Shown piece after piece: positions 11,650-24,057 of a stretch of DNA of 64,000 nt; position 1 is the first letter of the stretch, and each line of letters begins with the position of its first letter. The stretch is taken from contig NZ_JAOAMV010000002.1 of assembly GCF_025154015.1 (NCBI RefSeq), positions 186,001 to 250,000 on the forward strand, given 5' to 3'. Below the pieces are notes generated by a model. It was not told the origin of the DNA and did not search any database. It was given only the letters and a program-made list of their open reading frames with translations. The stretch is from Tsuneonella litorea (GTDB taxonomy: Bacteria; Pseudomonadota; Alphaproteobacteria; Sphingomonadales; Sphingomonadaceae). Made by a program: the position numbers and the translations under genes.

Positions 11650-12207
11650 ATGAGCATTTCCCCGACCGACATGACCCCGAGGACCGAGCGCACCTTGCGC
11701 ATCGCCGGCTGGCTTTTCGCCGCCGGGCTCCTCGCCCTCCCTGCCATCGCAATGCAGTTTTCCGATGAAGTGGACTGGAGCGCGGCCGACTTCCTGATCG
11801 CCGGAATCGCGTTGGGGCTGTCCGGGGGCATCATCGAATTGGGCGCACGGGCGAGCGCAAACCTGGCGTTCCGGATCGGTGCTGTCGTGGCTGTCGGCTG
11901 CGCCTTCTTGCAGGCCTGGATAAATGCCGCGGTCGGGATCATCGGCGACGAGGGTAATCCGGCCAACTGGACCTATTTCGCGGTCGTGGCGATCGCGGCC
12001 GCGGGCGCCGTTGGGGCGCTAGGCAATCCGCGCGGACTGGCGCGGACGATGGTCGCCGCCGCGAGCGCACAGGCGATATTCTCAATCCTGCACGCGGCGA
12101 ACGGCACCCCGACGATCGTCATCGACGCCTTCTTCGTCCTGCTGTGGCTACTGGCCGCGCGCCTCTTTCAGCGGAGCGCGGGCGAGCGGACGGGCAATTC
12201 GGCCTGA
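11650..12207 (+). CDS. hypothetical multi-pass membrane protein
   Basis: A 185-residue, very hydrophobic protein with about five or six predicted transmembrane helices (roughly 17-36, 45-63, 72-92, 105-124, 130-150 and 152-170) and a short basic/polar C-terminus. I recognise no family motif. It lies 92 bases after the membrane-anchored regulator gene on the same strand, and a GGAG just upstream of the ATG supports the start. It converges with sdhA. Confidence 0.7.
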   Translation: MSISPTDMTPRTERTLRIAGWLFAAGLLALPAIAMQFSDEVDWSAADFLIAGIALGLSGGIIELGARASANLAFRIGAVVAVGCAFLQAWINAAVGIIGDEGNPANWTYFAVVAIAAAGAVGALGNPRGLARTMVAAASAQAIFSILHAANGTPTIVIDAFFVLLWLLAARLFQRSAGERTGNSA

Positions 12208-12241
12208 CGGCTGTCGGGGCCGCGATCGGCGCGATCCTGGA

Positions 12242-14077
12242 TCAATACACCCGCTTCTTCGGCTTGATGTACGCGATGTCGTCGGTGAGGGTGTATTTGT
12301 GGACCGGCCGGTAGTCGATCTTCACGCCGCCGCCGGTGCCGCCCCACCCGTCGAACCAGGCGACGGTGTGCTTCATCCAGTTGGCATCGTCGCGCTCGGG
12401 ATAGTCCTCGTGCGCGTGGGCGCCGCGGCTTTCCTTGCGGTTCTCCGCACTCGCCATCGTGACCGTCGCCTGTGCGATGAGGTTATCGAGCTCGAGCGTT
12501 TCAACGAGATCGCTGTTCCAGATCAGCGAGCGGTCGGCCACGGACACGTCCTGCATCCGCTCATAGGTCTTGGCGAGCTCGGTCACGCCTTCCTTGAGCA
12601 GGTCCGACGTGCGGAAGACCGCGGCGTGCTTGCTCATCGTCTGCTGCATTTCCTTCCGGATCGCCGCCGTCGGAGAGCCGCCCTTCGCATTGCGGAAGTG
12701 GTCAAGACGGGTGAGCGCGAGTTCGCCCGCATCCTTGGGCAGTTCGTCATGGCTGGTGCCCGGCTTGATCAGCTCCTTGAGCCGGTGACCGGTCGCGCGG
12801 CCGAATACGACGAGGTCGATGAGCGAGTTCGAGCCCAGGCGGTTCGCCCCATGGACCGAGACGCACGCCGCCTCGCCCACCGCGAACAGGCCCGGGACTA
12901 CGGTTTCGGGGTCGCCACCCGCAACGGTCATCACCTCACCGTGGTAGTTCGTCGGTATGCCGCCCATGTTGTAATGCACGGTCGGCACGACCGGCAGCGG
13001 CTGGCGCGTAAGGTCGACGCCGGCGAAGATCTTGCCGCTCTCGGTGATGCCGGGCAGCCGCTCGGCAAGGATCCTGGGATCGATGTGGTCGAGGTGAAGG
13101 TAGATGTGGTCCTTGTCCGGCCCCACGCCCCGCCCCTCGCGAATCTCGAGCGCCATCGAGCGCGAGACGACGTCGCGGCTGGCGAGATCCTTTGCGCTCG
13201 GGGCATAGCGTTCCATGAACCGCTCGCCTTCCGAGTTGGTTAGGTACCCGCCCTCGCCCCGCGCGCCCTCGGTGATGAGGACGCCCGCGCCGTAGATGCC
13301 CGTGGGATGGAACTGGACGAACTCCATGTCCTGCAGCGGGAGACCCGCGCGCAGCACCATGCCGCCGCCGTCGCCGGTGCAAGTATGCGCGCTCGTCGCC
13401 GTGAAGTAGCAGCGGCCGTAGCCGCCGGTCGCCAGCACCACCGCCTTCGCGCGGAAGCGGTGGATCGACCCGTCGTCGAGGCACAGCGCGACCACGCCGA
13501 CGCAGGCGCCGTCCTTCATGATCAGGTCGATCGCGAAGTATTCGATGAAGAAGTCGGCGTCGTACTTCAGGCTCTGCTGGTAGAGCGCGTGGAGCATCGC
13601 GTGGCCGGTGCGGTCGGCCGCCGCGGCCGTGCGCTGGACCGGCGGGCCTTCGCCCATGTTCTGCATGTGTCCGCCGAACGGGCGCTGGTAGATCGTGCCG
13701 TCCGGGTTGCGACTGAACGGCACGCCGGCGTGCTCGAGCTCGTAGACCGCCTGCGGCGCTTCGCGCACCATGTACTCGATCGCGTCCTGGTCGCCGAGCC
13801 AGTCGGACCCCTTGACGGTGTCGTACATGTGCCAGGTCCAGTGGTCGGGCGTATTGTTGCCCAGGCTCGCGGCGATGCCGCCTTGCGCCGCGACCGTGTG
13901 GCTGCGGGTCGGGAACACCTTGGTGATGTTGGCAGTCCGCAGCCCCACCTCGGCCGCGCCCATCGTGGCGCGCAGGCCCGATCCGCCCGCGCCGACCACG
14001 ACGACGTCGTAAGTATGATCGATGATCGTGTAGGCCGGCTGGCGCGCCGCGCCGGTATCGTTGGGCTGCGAGGCCAT
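12242..14077 (-). CDS. sdhA: succinate dehydrogenase flavoprotein subunit
   Basis: A 611-residue complex II flavoprotein that oxidises succinate to fumarate on the cytoplasmic face of the inner membrane. It has the N-terminal FAD dinucleotide motif [13 protein letters not shown], the covalent-FAD histidine H60 in [10 protein letters not shown], the substrate-site region [19 protein letters not shown], and the alphaproteobacterial C-terminal KHTVAWFD segment. Its start shares one base with the sdhD stop (TGATG), so the two are coupled. It is the last gene of the visible sdh unit; no iron-sulfur subunit gene follows. Confidence 0.97.
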   Translation of the reverse strand: MASQPNDTGAARQPAYTIIDHTYDVVVVGAGGSGLRATMGAAEVGLRTANITKVFPTRSHTVAAQGGIAASLGNNTPDHWTWHMYDTVKGSDWLGDQDAIEYMVREAPQAVYELEHAGVPFSRNPDGTIYQRPFGGHMQNMGEGPPVQRTAAAADRTGHAMLHALYQQSLKYDADFFIEYFAIDLIMKDGACVGVVALCLDDGSIHRFRAKAVVLATGGYGRCYFTATSAHTCTGDGGGMVLRAGLPLQDMEFVQFHPTGIYGAGVLITEGARGEGGYLTNSEGERFMERYAPSAKDLASRDVVSRSMALEIREGRGVGPDKDHIYLHLDHIDPRILAERLPGITESGKIFAGVDLTRQPLPVVPTVHYNMGGIPTNYHGEVMTVAGGDPETVVPGLFAVGEAACVSVHGANRLGSNSLIDLVVFGRATGHRLKELIKPGTSHDELPKDAGELALTRLDHFRNAKGGSPTAAIRKEMQQTMSKHAAVFRTSDLLKEGVTELAKTYERMQDVSVADRSLIWNSDLVETLELDNLIAQATVTMASAENRKESRGAHAHEDYPERDDANWMKHTVAWFDGWGGTGGGVKIDYRPVHKYTLTDDIAYIKPKKRVY

Positions 14078-14463
14078 CAGGCGGCTCCTCCGAGAGCGAT
14101 GCGGACGATCGAGAACAGACCGAAGCCCGCGCCAGCGACCGCCAGGATGTTGAGCGCGGCGATCGCGGCGAACTTGTTGCCCGGCGTGTGGACGTAATCC
14201 TCGACCAGCACCTGCAGCCCAAGCCGCGCGTGCCAGAACACGTTGACGATCCAGATCGCGAGCGCCGCGGCGGGCAGCGGCTGCGACAGCCAGTCCCTCA
14301 CCGTCGCGAAATCGTAGGACGGGAGCAGCGCGAGGCTGACCGCGAGGAACAGCCCGAGCACGATGTTCCCGATGGCGGTGAACCGCTGGAGCAGCCAGTG
14401 GTGCGAGCCATGGTGCGCCGAGCCCAGCCCGCGCACCTTGCCGATCGAAGTTCCGTTACCCAT
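14077..14463 (-). CDS. sdhD: succinate dehydrogenase membrane anchor subunit
   Basis: A 128-residue hydrophobic protein with three transmembrane helices (about 26-46, 58-82 and 100-122). The conserved segment [19 protein letters not shown] between helices two and three is typical of SdhD and takes part in quinone and haem contacts. The ATG at 14463 ([19 protein letters not shown]) gives the alphaproteobacterial N-terminus. It sits between sdhC and sdhA with an 11-base gap and a 1-base overlap respectively. Confidence 0.93.
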   Translation of the reverse strand: MGNGTSIGKVRGLGSAHHGSHHWLLQRFTAIGNIVLGLFLAVSLALLPSYDFATVRDWLSQPLPAAALAIWIVNVFWHARLGLQVLVEDYVHTPGNKFAAIAALNILAVAGAGFGLFSIVRIALGGAA

Positions 14464-14474
14464 TGCGCACCGCC

Positions 14475-14855
14475 TTACTTGGTGAGGATGAGGGCCCAGA
14501 AGCCCACGGTGAGTGCCAGGCCGATGAGCGGCGACAGGATCGACCAGGTCTTGTTGACCGTGAGCTCGTAGCCCGCACCGATGTCGAGCACGAAGTGCCG
14601 GATGCCGCTCGACAGGTGCGTGAAGAACGCCCACGACAGACCCACCAGCACGACCAGGCCGACGGGCGAACCCGCCAGCGCCTGAAAGTCGCCGTAGCCT
14701 TCTTCTCCTCCGGCAAGCGCGCCGAGCCACCAGACGAGGATACCGAGGCCCACGAGCGCCATCCCGTCCCCGGTCGCCCGGTGGAGGATCGAGACCAGCA
14801 TGTGCGGTCCCCATTTCCAGATCTGCAGGTGCGGCGAGAGAGGGCGGTCGGCCAT
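14475..14855 (-). CDS. sdhC: succinate dehydrogenase cytochrome b556 subunit
   Basis: A 126-residue SdhC with the signature RPLSPHLQIWKW at the N-terminus, SILHRATG at the start of helix one, and the haem-ligand region FFTHLSSGIRHFVLDIG. There are three transmembrane helices. It is the promoter-proximal gene of the unit; its promoter must lie in the 97 bases that separate it from the divergent SDR gene. Confidence 0.95.
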   Translation of the reverse strand: MADRPLSPHLQIWKWGPHMLVSILHRATGDGMALVGLGILVWWLGALAGGEEGYGDFQALAGSPVGLVVLVGLSWAFFTHLSSGIRHFVLDIGAGYELTVNKTWSILSPLIGLALTVGFWALILTK

Positions 14856-14952
14856 CGAGGTATCCCGTTTTTCGAGTGCGCCCTTCCCTTAACGGGTTGA
14901 ACCGTCCGTGCAAGCGCTCGACACGCAACCGATCATGCACGAAAGGGAACCG

Positions 14953-15660
14953 ATGACGACCATCCTCCTCACCGGCGCTTCCCGCGGGATCGGCGCCGCC
15001 GCACGAAAGATGCTCGAAGCGCGCGGCTGCCGGGTGATCGGGCAGGCGACCGGCCCCGCCGGCGACCTTCTCGCCGCCGACTTCACCGATCCGCAGGCGC
15101 CGCAGGCCCTGTGGGAGGAAGCGCTCGACCGTGCAGGCGGCACCATCGATGTCCTCGTGAACAATGCCGGCCTGTTTTCCCCGAACCCGCTCGACGGGTC
15201 GGACATCGCCTGGCTCGACGGATGGGAGGATACCCTGCGGATCAACCTCACCGCCGCCGCGCAGCTGAGCCGGTTCGCAGTCCGGCACTGGCAGGAGGCG
15301 AGCCGGGGCGGACGGATCGTCCACGTCGCGAGCCGTGCCGGCCACCGCGGCGATTCGCCCGCGCACTGGCACTACGCGGCCGCGAAGGGCGGAATGCTGG
15401 CGCTGCACAAGACCATCGCGCGGCAGTACGCGGCCGGCGGCATCCTGAGCTACGCGATCGCTCCCGGGTTCACCGATACAGACATGGCCGGAGACTATCT
15501 GGCGAGCCGCGGCGGGCCCGGCCTTCTCGCCGACATTCCGCTGGGCCGGGTCGCCACCCCGGACGAGATCGCCACGATGATCGCCTTCTGCGCGCTCGAC
15601 GCGCCGCCCAGCATGACCGGCGCCACCCTCGACGCCAACGGGGCGAGCTATGTCCGGTGA
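14953..15660 (+). CDS. short-chain dehydrogenase/reductase
   Basis: A 235-residue SDR with the cofactor loop TGASRGIG (7-14), NNAG (70-73), catalytic S127 and Y141/K145 (YAAAK). The substrate is not evident; the fold and C-terminal LDANGASYVR resemble 3-oxoacyl-ACP-reductase-like SDRs. The ATG at 14953 has AAAGGGA upstream; a frame extension of 15 residues is possible but lacks support. It overlaps prmA by 11 bases, so the two form an operon. Confidence 0.88.
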   Translation: MTTILLTGASRGIGAAARKMLEARGCRVIGQATGPAGDLLAADFTDPQAPQALWEEALDRAGGTIDVLVNNAGLFSPNPLDGSDIAWLDGWEDTLRINLTAAAQLSRFAVRHWQEASRGGRIVHVASRAGHRGDSPAHWHYAAAKGGMLALHKTIARQYAAGGILSYAIAPGFTDTDMAGDYLASRGGPGLLADIPLGRVATPDEIATMIAFCALDAPPSMTGATLDANGASYVR

Positions 15661-16558
15661 GACGTGGACGCTGAGCGCGTTTGGCGACAAGCCTACTATC
15701 CAGGCAGCCCTTCTCGCCCAGGAGGATGCGATTGACTGGCCCGCGGACGTCACCATCACGGGTTTCGAACTGGCGGACGACAGGCCGAACGACTGGCGGC
15801 TGGACGCCTATTTCAACCGCAAGCCGACCCACGCGGACCGGCGCTTGATCGCCTCGCTGTTTGCCGGCGAGGCCCCGAAGTTCTCGGCCGAGAAATTGCC
15901 GGACGCCGACTGGCTGACCGAGAGCCAGCGGGGCCTTGAACCGATCGTCGCCGGCCCGTTCTTCGTACGCACGCCCGAACATGCCCCACTGACCGGTGCG
16001 ATCGACTTCGTCATACCGGCCAGCCAGGCGTTCGGTACCGGACACCACGCGACGACGGAAGGGTGCCTGACGATGCTCGCCGCGATGAAGGAACGCGGAA
16101 CCGTGGTCCGGAATCTCGCCGATATCGGCACGGGAACCGGCCTGCTGGCCTTCGCCGCATTGGCGCTCTGGCCGCGCGCGCTGGCGACCGCGAGCGACAT
16201 CGATCCGGTCTGCACAGGCGTGGTCGAGGCCAACGCCAGCACCAATGGGGTGAAACTGGGTGCAGGGCGCGGCGCGCTGGTCATGGCCATTGCCGACGGA
16301 ATGGACGATCCCCTGCTGCAGGCGCGTGGCCCCTACGACCTGCTGATCGCCAACATCCTGGCAGGTCCGCTGGTCGGTCTCGCGCCGGAGTTCTCGACTG
16401 CCGTCGCTCCGGGCGGCAGCCTCCTCCTTGCGGGGCTCCTCGAGACGCAGGAGCGGGATGTTCGCCGCGCATATCGCAAGGCGGGTTTCCGGCTCGCGGC
16501 GCGGCTCGTCAACGGCGACTGGTCGATTCTGTGGCTGCGGCGCCGAACCGCGCGCTGA
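15650..16558 (+). CDS. prmA: ribosomal protein L11 methyltransferase
   Basis: A 302-residue SAM-dependent methyltransferase that trimethylates lysines and the N-terminus of ribosomal protein L11. It has the N-terminal substrate-recognition domain (about 1-90), the conserved segment AFGTGHHATTEGCL, SAM motif I as DIGTGTGLLAFAALAL, an acidic SDID end of strand two, and the NPP-like catalytic motif as LLIANILAGPL. It overlaps both neighbours, so the SDR-prmA-DUF2459 triplet is likely one unit. Confidence 0.92.
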   Translation: MSGETWTLSAFGDKPTIQAALLAQEDAIDWPADVTITGFELADDRPNDWRLDAYFNRKPTHADRRLIASLFAGEAPKFSAEKLPDADWLTESQRGLEPIVAGPFFVRTPEHAPLTGAIDFVIPASQAFGTGHHATTEGCLTMLAAMKERGTVVRNLADIGTGTGLLAFAALALWPRALATASDIDPVCTGVVEANASTNGVKLGAGRGALVMAIADGMDDPLLQARGPYDLLIANILAGPLVGLAPEFSTAVAPGGSLLLAGLLETQERDVRRAYRKAGFRLAARLVNGDWSILWLRRRTAR

Positions 16559-17232
16559 CGGTCGCGGGCCGGGCCCTGGCGTGGCTGGCGCTTGCCGTGG
16601 GGCTATTCATGGGCGCGGCCTGGATCGGCAGCTCGATCCCGCGCAACTCCGGGTGGAGCGAACCCGCCACGGGCGTGCCGATCATGGTTGAAACCAACGG
16701 GGTCCACACCGCGATCGTCATGCCGCTGGTCACACCGCAAAAGGATTGGCGGGGCGATTTCCCGGCGAGCGACCTGGGCCAGCCCGATCGCCCCTATACG
16801 CACGTTTCGGTCAGCTGGGGCGAGCGCGCGGTGTTTCTCGATACGCCGACATGGTCGGATCTGTCTCCGCTCACTGCGATCCGCGCGGCGGCGGGAGGCG
16901 ACGGCCTTCTGCACGTCGCTCACTACGTCCGCCCCGCGCCGAGCCAGACGGCTCGCCGCGTATACATGCGCCCTGAAGAATACGCGCGCCTTGTGAAGGC
17001 GATCGAGCGCCAGGTCGTCGCCCCGGACCGTCGACGCCGCTATCGCGGGTACGAGGACTGGGACGTGTTCTACGACGCGCCGGGCCGCTACCACCTCGGC
17101 AACACCTGCAACCAGTGGACCGCCGACACCCTTGCGCAAGCGGGCGTCAAGACGGGCCTCTGGACGCCGTTTGCGGGCGGCGTGATGAAGTGGGTGCAAC
17201 TGCCCGACGAAGCGCCCGCCGCGACGCACTAA
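16531..17232 (+). CDS. DUF2459 (TIGR02117) family protein
   Basis: A 233-residue protein with one N-terminal membrane segment (about 14-30), followed by an extracytoplasmic domain bearing GVHTAIVMPLV, HVSVSWGERAVFLDTPTW, and NTCNQWTADTLAQAG near the C-terminus. The conserved Cys/His pattern suggests an NlpC/P60-like or transglutaminase-like hydrolase, but the function is unknown. I place the start at the GTG at 16531, inside the prmA end, because it restores the signal-anchor; no ATG exists before residue 27 of that frame. It overlaps prmA by 28 bases. Confidence 0.82.
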   Translation: MAAAPNRALTVAGRALAWLALAVGLFMGAAWIGSSIPRNSGWSEPATGVPIMVETNGVHTAIVMPLVTPQKDWRGDFPASDLGQPDRPYTHVSVSWGERAVFLDTPTWSDLSPLTAIRAAAGGDGLLHVAHYVRPAPSQTARRVYMRPEEYARLVKAIERQVVAPDRRRRYRGYEDWDVFYDAPGRYHLGNTCNQWTADTLAQAGVKTGLWTPFAGGVMKWVQLPDEAPAATH

Positions 17233-17275
17233 GTCTGGCGAGCGCTCCTTGGCGTGCGCTCGGCGCGGCACCGGA

Positions 17276-20222
<2,947 letters not shown>

Positions 20223-20226
<4 letters not shown>

Positions 20227-20891
20227 GCGGCCTCCAGGATCGTAACGACCATCTGGCGCCGTTCGACGAATCCCAGCGAACGGTAAAGCCGGATCGCCCC
20301 GTCGTTCGCGCTGTAGCTGTGGAGGAACGGGGTCTCGCGGCGCGCGACCATGTCGGCCATGACCCGCATCATCAGCCGCCGTGCGAGGCCGCGACCGCGC
20401 GCGGCGGGCGCGGTGCAGACTCCGCTGACCTCGGCGAACCGGGTCGAAGGCCGCATCCGCGTGCCGGCCATCGCGATCAGCTCTCCGCCATCGCGAATGC
20501 CGTAAAACCCACCGAATCGATGCGTCGAGGAAGACCATGGTCCCGGTTGCGTCGCGTGCGCCAGCCGCGCCATGTCGTCCGCGTCGTTCTCACCGAGCGG
20601 CACGAGACCTGCCTCGATGTCCCCGATGACCGGGCTCTCGGCGACCATTTGCGTCAGCTGCGCGGAGCGATCGAGAATCAGTCCCGCAGACGGCGCGACT
20701 TCGGCGGTTTCGACCAGCCAGAATGGGCCGTCCAGACGCGCCGCCAGTCCCTCGGCGGTGCCGTCTGCGCAGGCGGCGAAAGGCCCGATTGCCGGATCGA
20801 AAAGGACTGCCTGCCCTTCGCGCCGGGCCAGATGGGCCTGGGGTCCGGTCAGGCAGTTCCACACCGGCCGGTCGAGCGGGTGGCCGGTCAC
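20223..20891 (-). CDS. GNAT-family N-acetyltransferase
   Basis: A 222-residue protein with a C-terminal GNAT fold of the FR47-like type. The acetyl-CoA loop is seen in VCTAPAARGRGLARRLM (about 159-175), followed by YSANDGAIRLYRSLGF, a common C-terminal GNAT signature. The N-terminal 110 residues are less conserved and may determine the substrate, which is unknown. It is coupled by 4-base overlaps to recN upstream and the hydrolase downstream. Confidence 0.87.
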
Positions 20892-22552
20892 GCCCCCTCC
20901 AGCAGCCGATCCGCCTGCGCGCGCGCCTCGTCGGTCACCTCGGCACCGGACAGCATCCGTGCGATCTCTTCCTGCCGCGCGGTGGCATCGAGCAGGCTGA
21001 CCGACGTGCGGGTGACGGTGCCTTCGCTCGATTTGTGGATCGCGTAGTGCGTGCGGCCGCGCGCGGCGACCTGGGGCGAGTGGGTGACGACGAGAACCTG
21101 CCCGCCCTCGGCCAACCGCGCGAGGCGCTCGCCGATCGCGCTTGCCACCGCGCCGCCGACACCGCGGTCGATCTCGTCGAAGATCATCGTGGCCGCCCCG
21201 CCCTGTTCCGCGAGCGCGACCTTCAGCGCGAGAATGAACCGGCTGAGTTCGCCCCCGCTGGCGATCTTGTTGAGCGGCGCGAAATCGGCCCCCGGGTTGG
21301 TCGCGATGAGAAACTCGACCGCGTCCAACCCGTGCGGACCCCAGCGGTCTTCGGGCAGCTTGGTCACCGCCGTCCGGAACCGCGCGGAATCGAGCTTGAG
21401 CGGGGCGAGTTCGCCGGCCACGGCCGCGTCGAGCCGCGCGGCCGCATCGCGCCGCAGGCGATGCAGCGCCAGCGCCCGCTCGCGATAGGTTTCGCCCGCC
21501 GCCCTGGCGGCCAGCGCCAGCGCATCGAGTTCGGCTTCGCCCCCCTCGATCGCGTCGAGCGCATGGCGAAAATCACGCATCTTGTCGGGCAGATCGTCGA
21601 CCTCGCAGCGGTGCTTGCGCGCAATCGCGCGCAGGTCGAACAGACGGGTCTCGGCCCGCTCGAGCGCCATCGGGTCGTGGACCAGCGCCTCGGCAGCCTG
21701 CGCCAGCTTGTCCTCGGCCTCGCCCGCCTCGATCACCGCGCGGTCAAGCGCGGACAACGCTTCGGCGAGCAGCGGGTGCTCTCCCGCGATCCGGTCGAGC
21801 CGGCGCGCCGCGACGCGCAGGTGCGCGAGCGGCGATTCCGAGCCTTCCCAGAGGTGCCGCAGCTCTTCGAGGTCGCCCGACAAGCGTTCGCCCTTCTGCA
21901 TGGATGCGCGCGTTTCAGCGAGCCGGACTTCCTCGCCAGCCTGCGGCTCGATCGCGGTCAGTTCGGCAAGATGGGCGAGCAGCAGGTCCTGGTCGGCCTG
22001 GGCCGTCTCGACCCGCTCGCGCGCTTCGGCGAGCCGGTCCTCGGCCGCGCGCCAGTCGGTCCACGCGCGCGTGACCGAGCCGACCTGTCCATCGGCGAAG
22101 CGGTCGAGCAGCGCGCGGTGCCCGCGCGGATTGACCAGCCCGCGATCGTCGTGCTGTCCGTGAAGTTCGACCAGCGAACTGGCGATATCGCGCAGCAGTG
22201 CCACGCCCACCGACTGGTCGTTGACGAACGCCTTGCTGCCGCCATCGGCCCGCAGCGTACGCTTGAGGATGAGCGCCTCGCCGGTTTCGATCTCGATCCC
22301 CGCGTCCTCGAGCGTCTCGCGCAGCCCGGCCGGAAGCGCCGCGAACTCGAACGTCGCGGTCACCGTCGCACGCTCTTCCCCCGACCTGACGAGCCCGCTG
22401 TCGGCCCGGTTGCCGAGGACCAGGCCCAGGGCATCGAGCAGGATCGACTTGCCCGCCCCGGTTTCCCCCGTGAGCACGCCGAGGCCGCTGCGAAATTCGA
22501 GATCGAGCGCCTCGATCAGCACGATGTTGCGGATGGACAGGCGCGTCAGCAT
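20888..22552 (-). CDS. recN: DNA repair protein RecN
   Basis: A 554-residue SMC-like ATPase for recombinational repair of double-strand breaks. Walker A is GETGAGKSILLDALGLVLG (about 30-48), the central region (about 150-350) is a coiled coil, and the ABC signature SGGELSRFILALKVAL precedes Walker B with MIFDEIDRGVGG. Length is normal. In many relatives recN follows bamD; here the upstream neighbour is a c-di-GMP phosphodiesterase gene 68 bases away. Confidence 0.96.
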   Translation of the reverse strand: MLTRLSIRNIVLIEALDLEFRSGLGVLTGETGAGKSILLDALGLVLGNRADSGLVRSGEERATVTATFEFAALPAGLRETLEDAGIEIETGEALILKRTLRADGGSKAFVNDQSVGVALLRDIASSLVELHGQHDDRGLVNPRGHRALLDRFADGQVGSVTRAWTDWRAAEDRLAEARERVETAQADQDLLLAHLAELTAIEPQAGEEVRLAETRASMQKGERLSGDLEELRHLWEGSESPLAHLRVAARRLDRIAGEHPLLAEALSALDRAVIEAGEAEDKLAQAAEALVHDPMALERAETRLFDLRAIARKHRCEVDDLPDKMRDFRHALDAIEGGEAELDALALAARAAGETYRERALALHRLRRDAAARLDAAVAGELAPLKLDSARFRTAVTKLPEDRWGPHGLDAVEFLIATNPGADFAPLNKIASGGELSRFILALKVALAEQGGAATMIFDEIDRGVGGAVASAIGERLARLAEGGQVLVVTHSPQVAARGRTHYAIHKSSEGTVTRTSVSLLDATARQEEIARMLSGAEVTDEARAQADRLLEGA

Positions 22553-22620
22553 GGCAGCGTCCGGTCCCTAGCCGATGCGCCGCGGCACGTCACGCACCGC
22601 CGGCGCCTTGCCAACAGCGT

Positions 22621-23943
22621 TCAACCGGTCGCGTGGGCGAGAAAGGCGTCGGGTGCGAGCGGTGGGGAGCCGAGGTAGCCCTGGTACAGGGCGCAGCCTT
22701 CCTCCCTCGCGATGGCGGCCTGCTCTTCCGTCTCGATGCCCTCTGCGACAACCGACAGGTCGAGAGCCCTGGCCAGCGCGACGATCGCCCGTAGCACCGC
22801 CCGGTCGCGGGGATCGCGTTCAATACCCTCGACCATCGAACGGTCGAGCTTGATGGCGTCGAGCGCGAGCAGCTTGAGATAGCGGAAGTTGCAGAAACCC
22901 CCGCCGAAATCATCGAGCGCGATCCGCATTCCCTGGCCCCGCAGGGCCGCAATCGTCGGCGCAGCCTCGTCGAGATCGGCCAACAGGACCTGCTCTGTAA
23001 TCTCCAGCGTGATTCGCTGCGGATCGAAGCCGGCGGCGGAAACCAGCGCGGCGAAGTCCCGCGCGAACCCCTTGCTGGCGAGGTCGGCGGGCGTGACGTT
23101 GAGCGACAAGCGCAGGTGGCCTGGCCAACCGCCCGCCGCGGCCAGCGCGGCCTCGGCGATGTGGCGCGAGAGGTGAGCCACGTGATCCGCGCGCTCGGCA
23201 ATCGCGAACAGCGGGCCCGCGCCGATCAGCCCGACGCGGGGATGTTGCCAGCGGGCCAGCGCCTCGGCCCCGACGATCCGCCCGTCGTCGAGCGCGTACT
23301 GCGGCTGGAAGGCGATCTCGATTTCCTCGCGGTCGAGGGCAGCGAGAAGGTCCGCTTCGAGTTCGGCCGCGCGAATCCCCGCAGGCGCATGGCTGCGGTC
23401 GGCCCACAGCACCCGCGCATCGGGCCGGTCGTGCGCCCGGCCGAGCGTCGCGGCGAGCCGATCGAGGACGTGGGCCGGCGTCTCGCCGGGCAGTATCCGC
23501 ACGAGTGCGATGCGGGGCCAAAGGCGTACAGTGCCCGATCCGTCGATCGCGGCGATCGGCGCGGCGAACGCCTCTCCCAACGCCTCGCCGAGCCATTGCC
23601 AGCGTTCCCGGCTGACCGGCTGTCGGGCGACGAGGGCGAACTTGCCGCCACCGAGCCGAGCGGCCAGCCAGTCGCCATCAGCAAGTTCGTCGGCGGCGAA
23701 ATGAAGCAGCCGCCGCGCCAATTCGACCAGCGCGCCGTCACCCGCGGCCTCGCCGTAGGCGAGATTCACCGCGTCGAATCGGCCCAGCCCGACGAGAAGG
23801 GCGTGGACCGGCGCAACCTGTCCACCCGCCAGCCCCTGGTCCTGCCAGTCGGCGAGCCGGCGCTCGAGCGCCGCGGCATCGGCTAGCCCGGTCAATGCGT
23901 CGTGTCCGTCGAGCGCGTGGGTGGAGTGGGGAAAGCTCGCCAT
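22621..23943 (-). CDS. EAL-domain c-di-GMP phosphodiesterase with degenerate GGDEF domain
   Basis: A 440-residue cytosolic protein. Residues 10-170 are a GGDEF fold in which the active-site loop is GGGKF at 98-102, so diguanylate cyclase activity should be lost. Residues 190-435 are an EAL domain with every catalytic residue present: E227 (EAL), N282, E314, D344/D345 (DDFGGG), K365 and E401 (AEGIET). It should hydrolyse c-di-GMP to pGpG. The dead GGDEF domain may act as a GTP-binding or dimerisation module. There is no membrane or sensory domain. It is divergent from nadK. Confidence 0.92.
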   Translation of the reverse strand: MASFPHSTHALDGHDALTGLADAAALERRLADWQDQGLAGGQVAPVHALLVGLGRFDAVNLAYGEAAGDGALVELARRLLHFAADELADGDWLAARLGGGKFALVARQPVSRERWQWLGEALGEAFAAPIAAIDGSGTVRLWPRIALVRILPGETPAHVLDRLAATLGRAHDRPDARVLWADRSHAPAGIRAAELEADLLAALDREEIEIAFQPQYALDDGRIVGAEALARWQHPRVGLIGAGPLFAIAERADHVAHLSRHIAEAALAAAGGWPGHLRLSLNVTPADLASKGFARDFAALVSAAGFDPQRITLEITEQVLLADLDEAAPTIAALRGQGMRIALDDFGGGFCNFRYLKLLALDAIKLDRSMVEGIERDPRDRAVLRAIVALARALDLSVVAEGIETEEQAAIAREEGCALYQGYLGSPPLAPDAFLAHATG

Positions 23944-24057
23944 TGCGCAGCATTAGCGCAGTTCGCGGGCCGATGCTGCAATCCCTCGGCCGCGTTGCCA
24001 AATGGGACAGCCGCAACTAGCGTCGTCGATGACCGAACGCGCGGGTGGGAGAGTACG

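Noticed and set aside
14890-14915. A dyad-like sequence (ACGGGTTGAACCGT) between sdhC and the SDR gene
   Set aside because: The arms are offset by one base and do not pair cleanly, so it is not supported as an operator.
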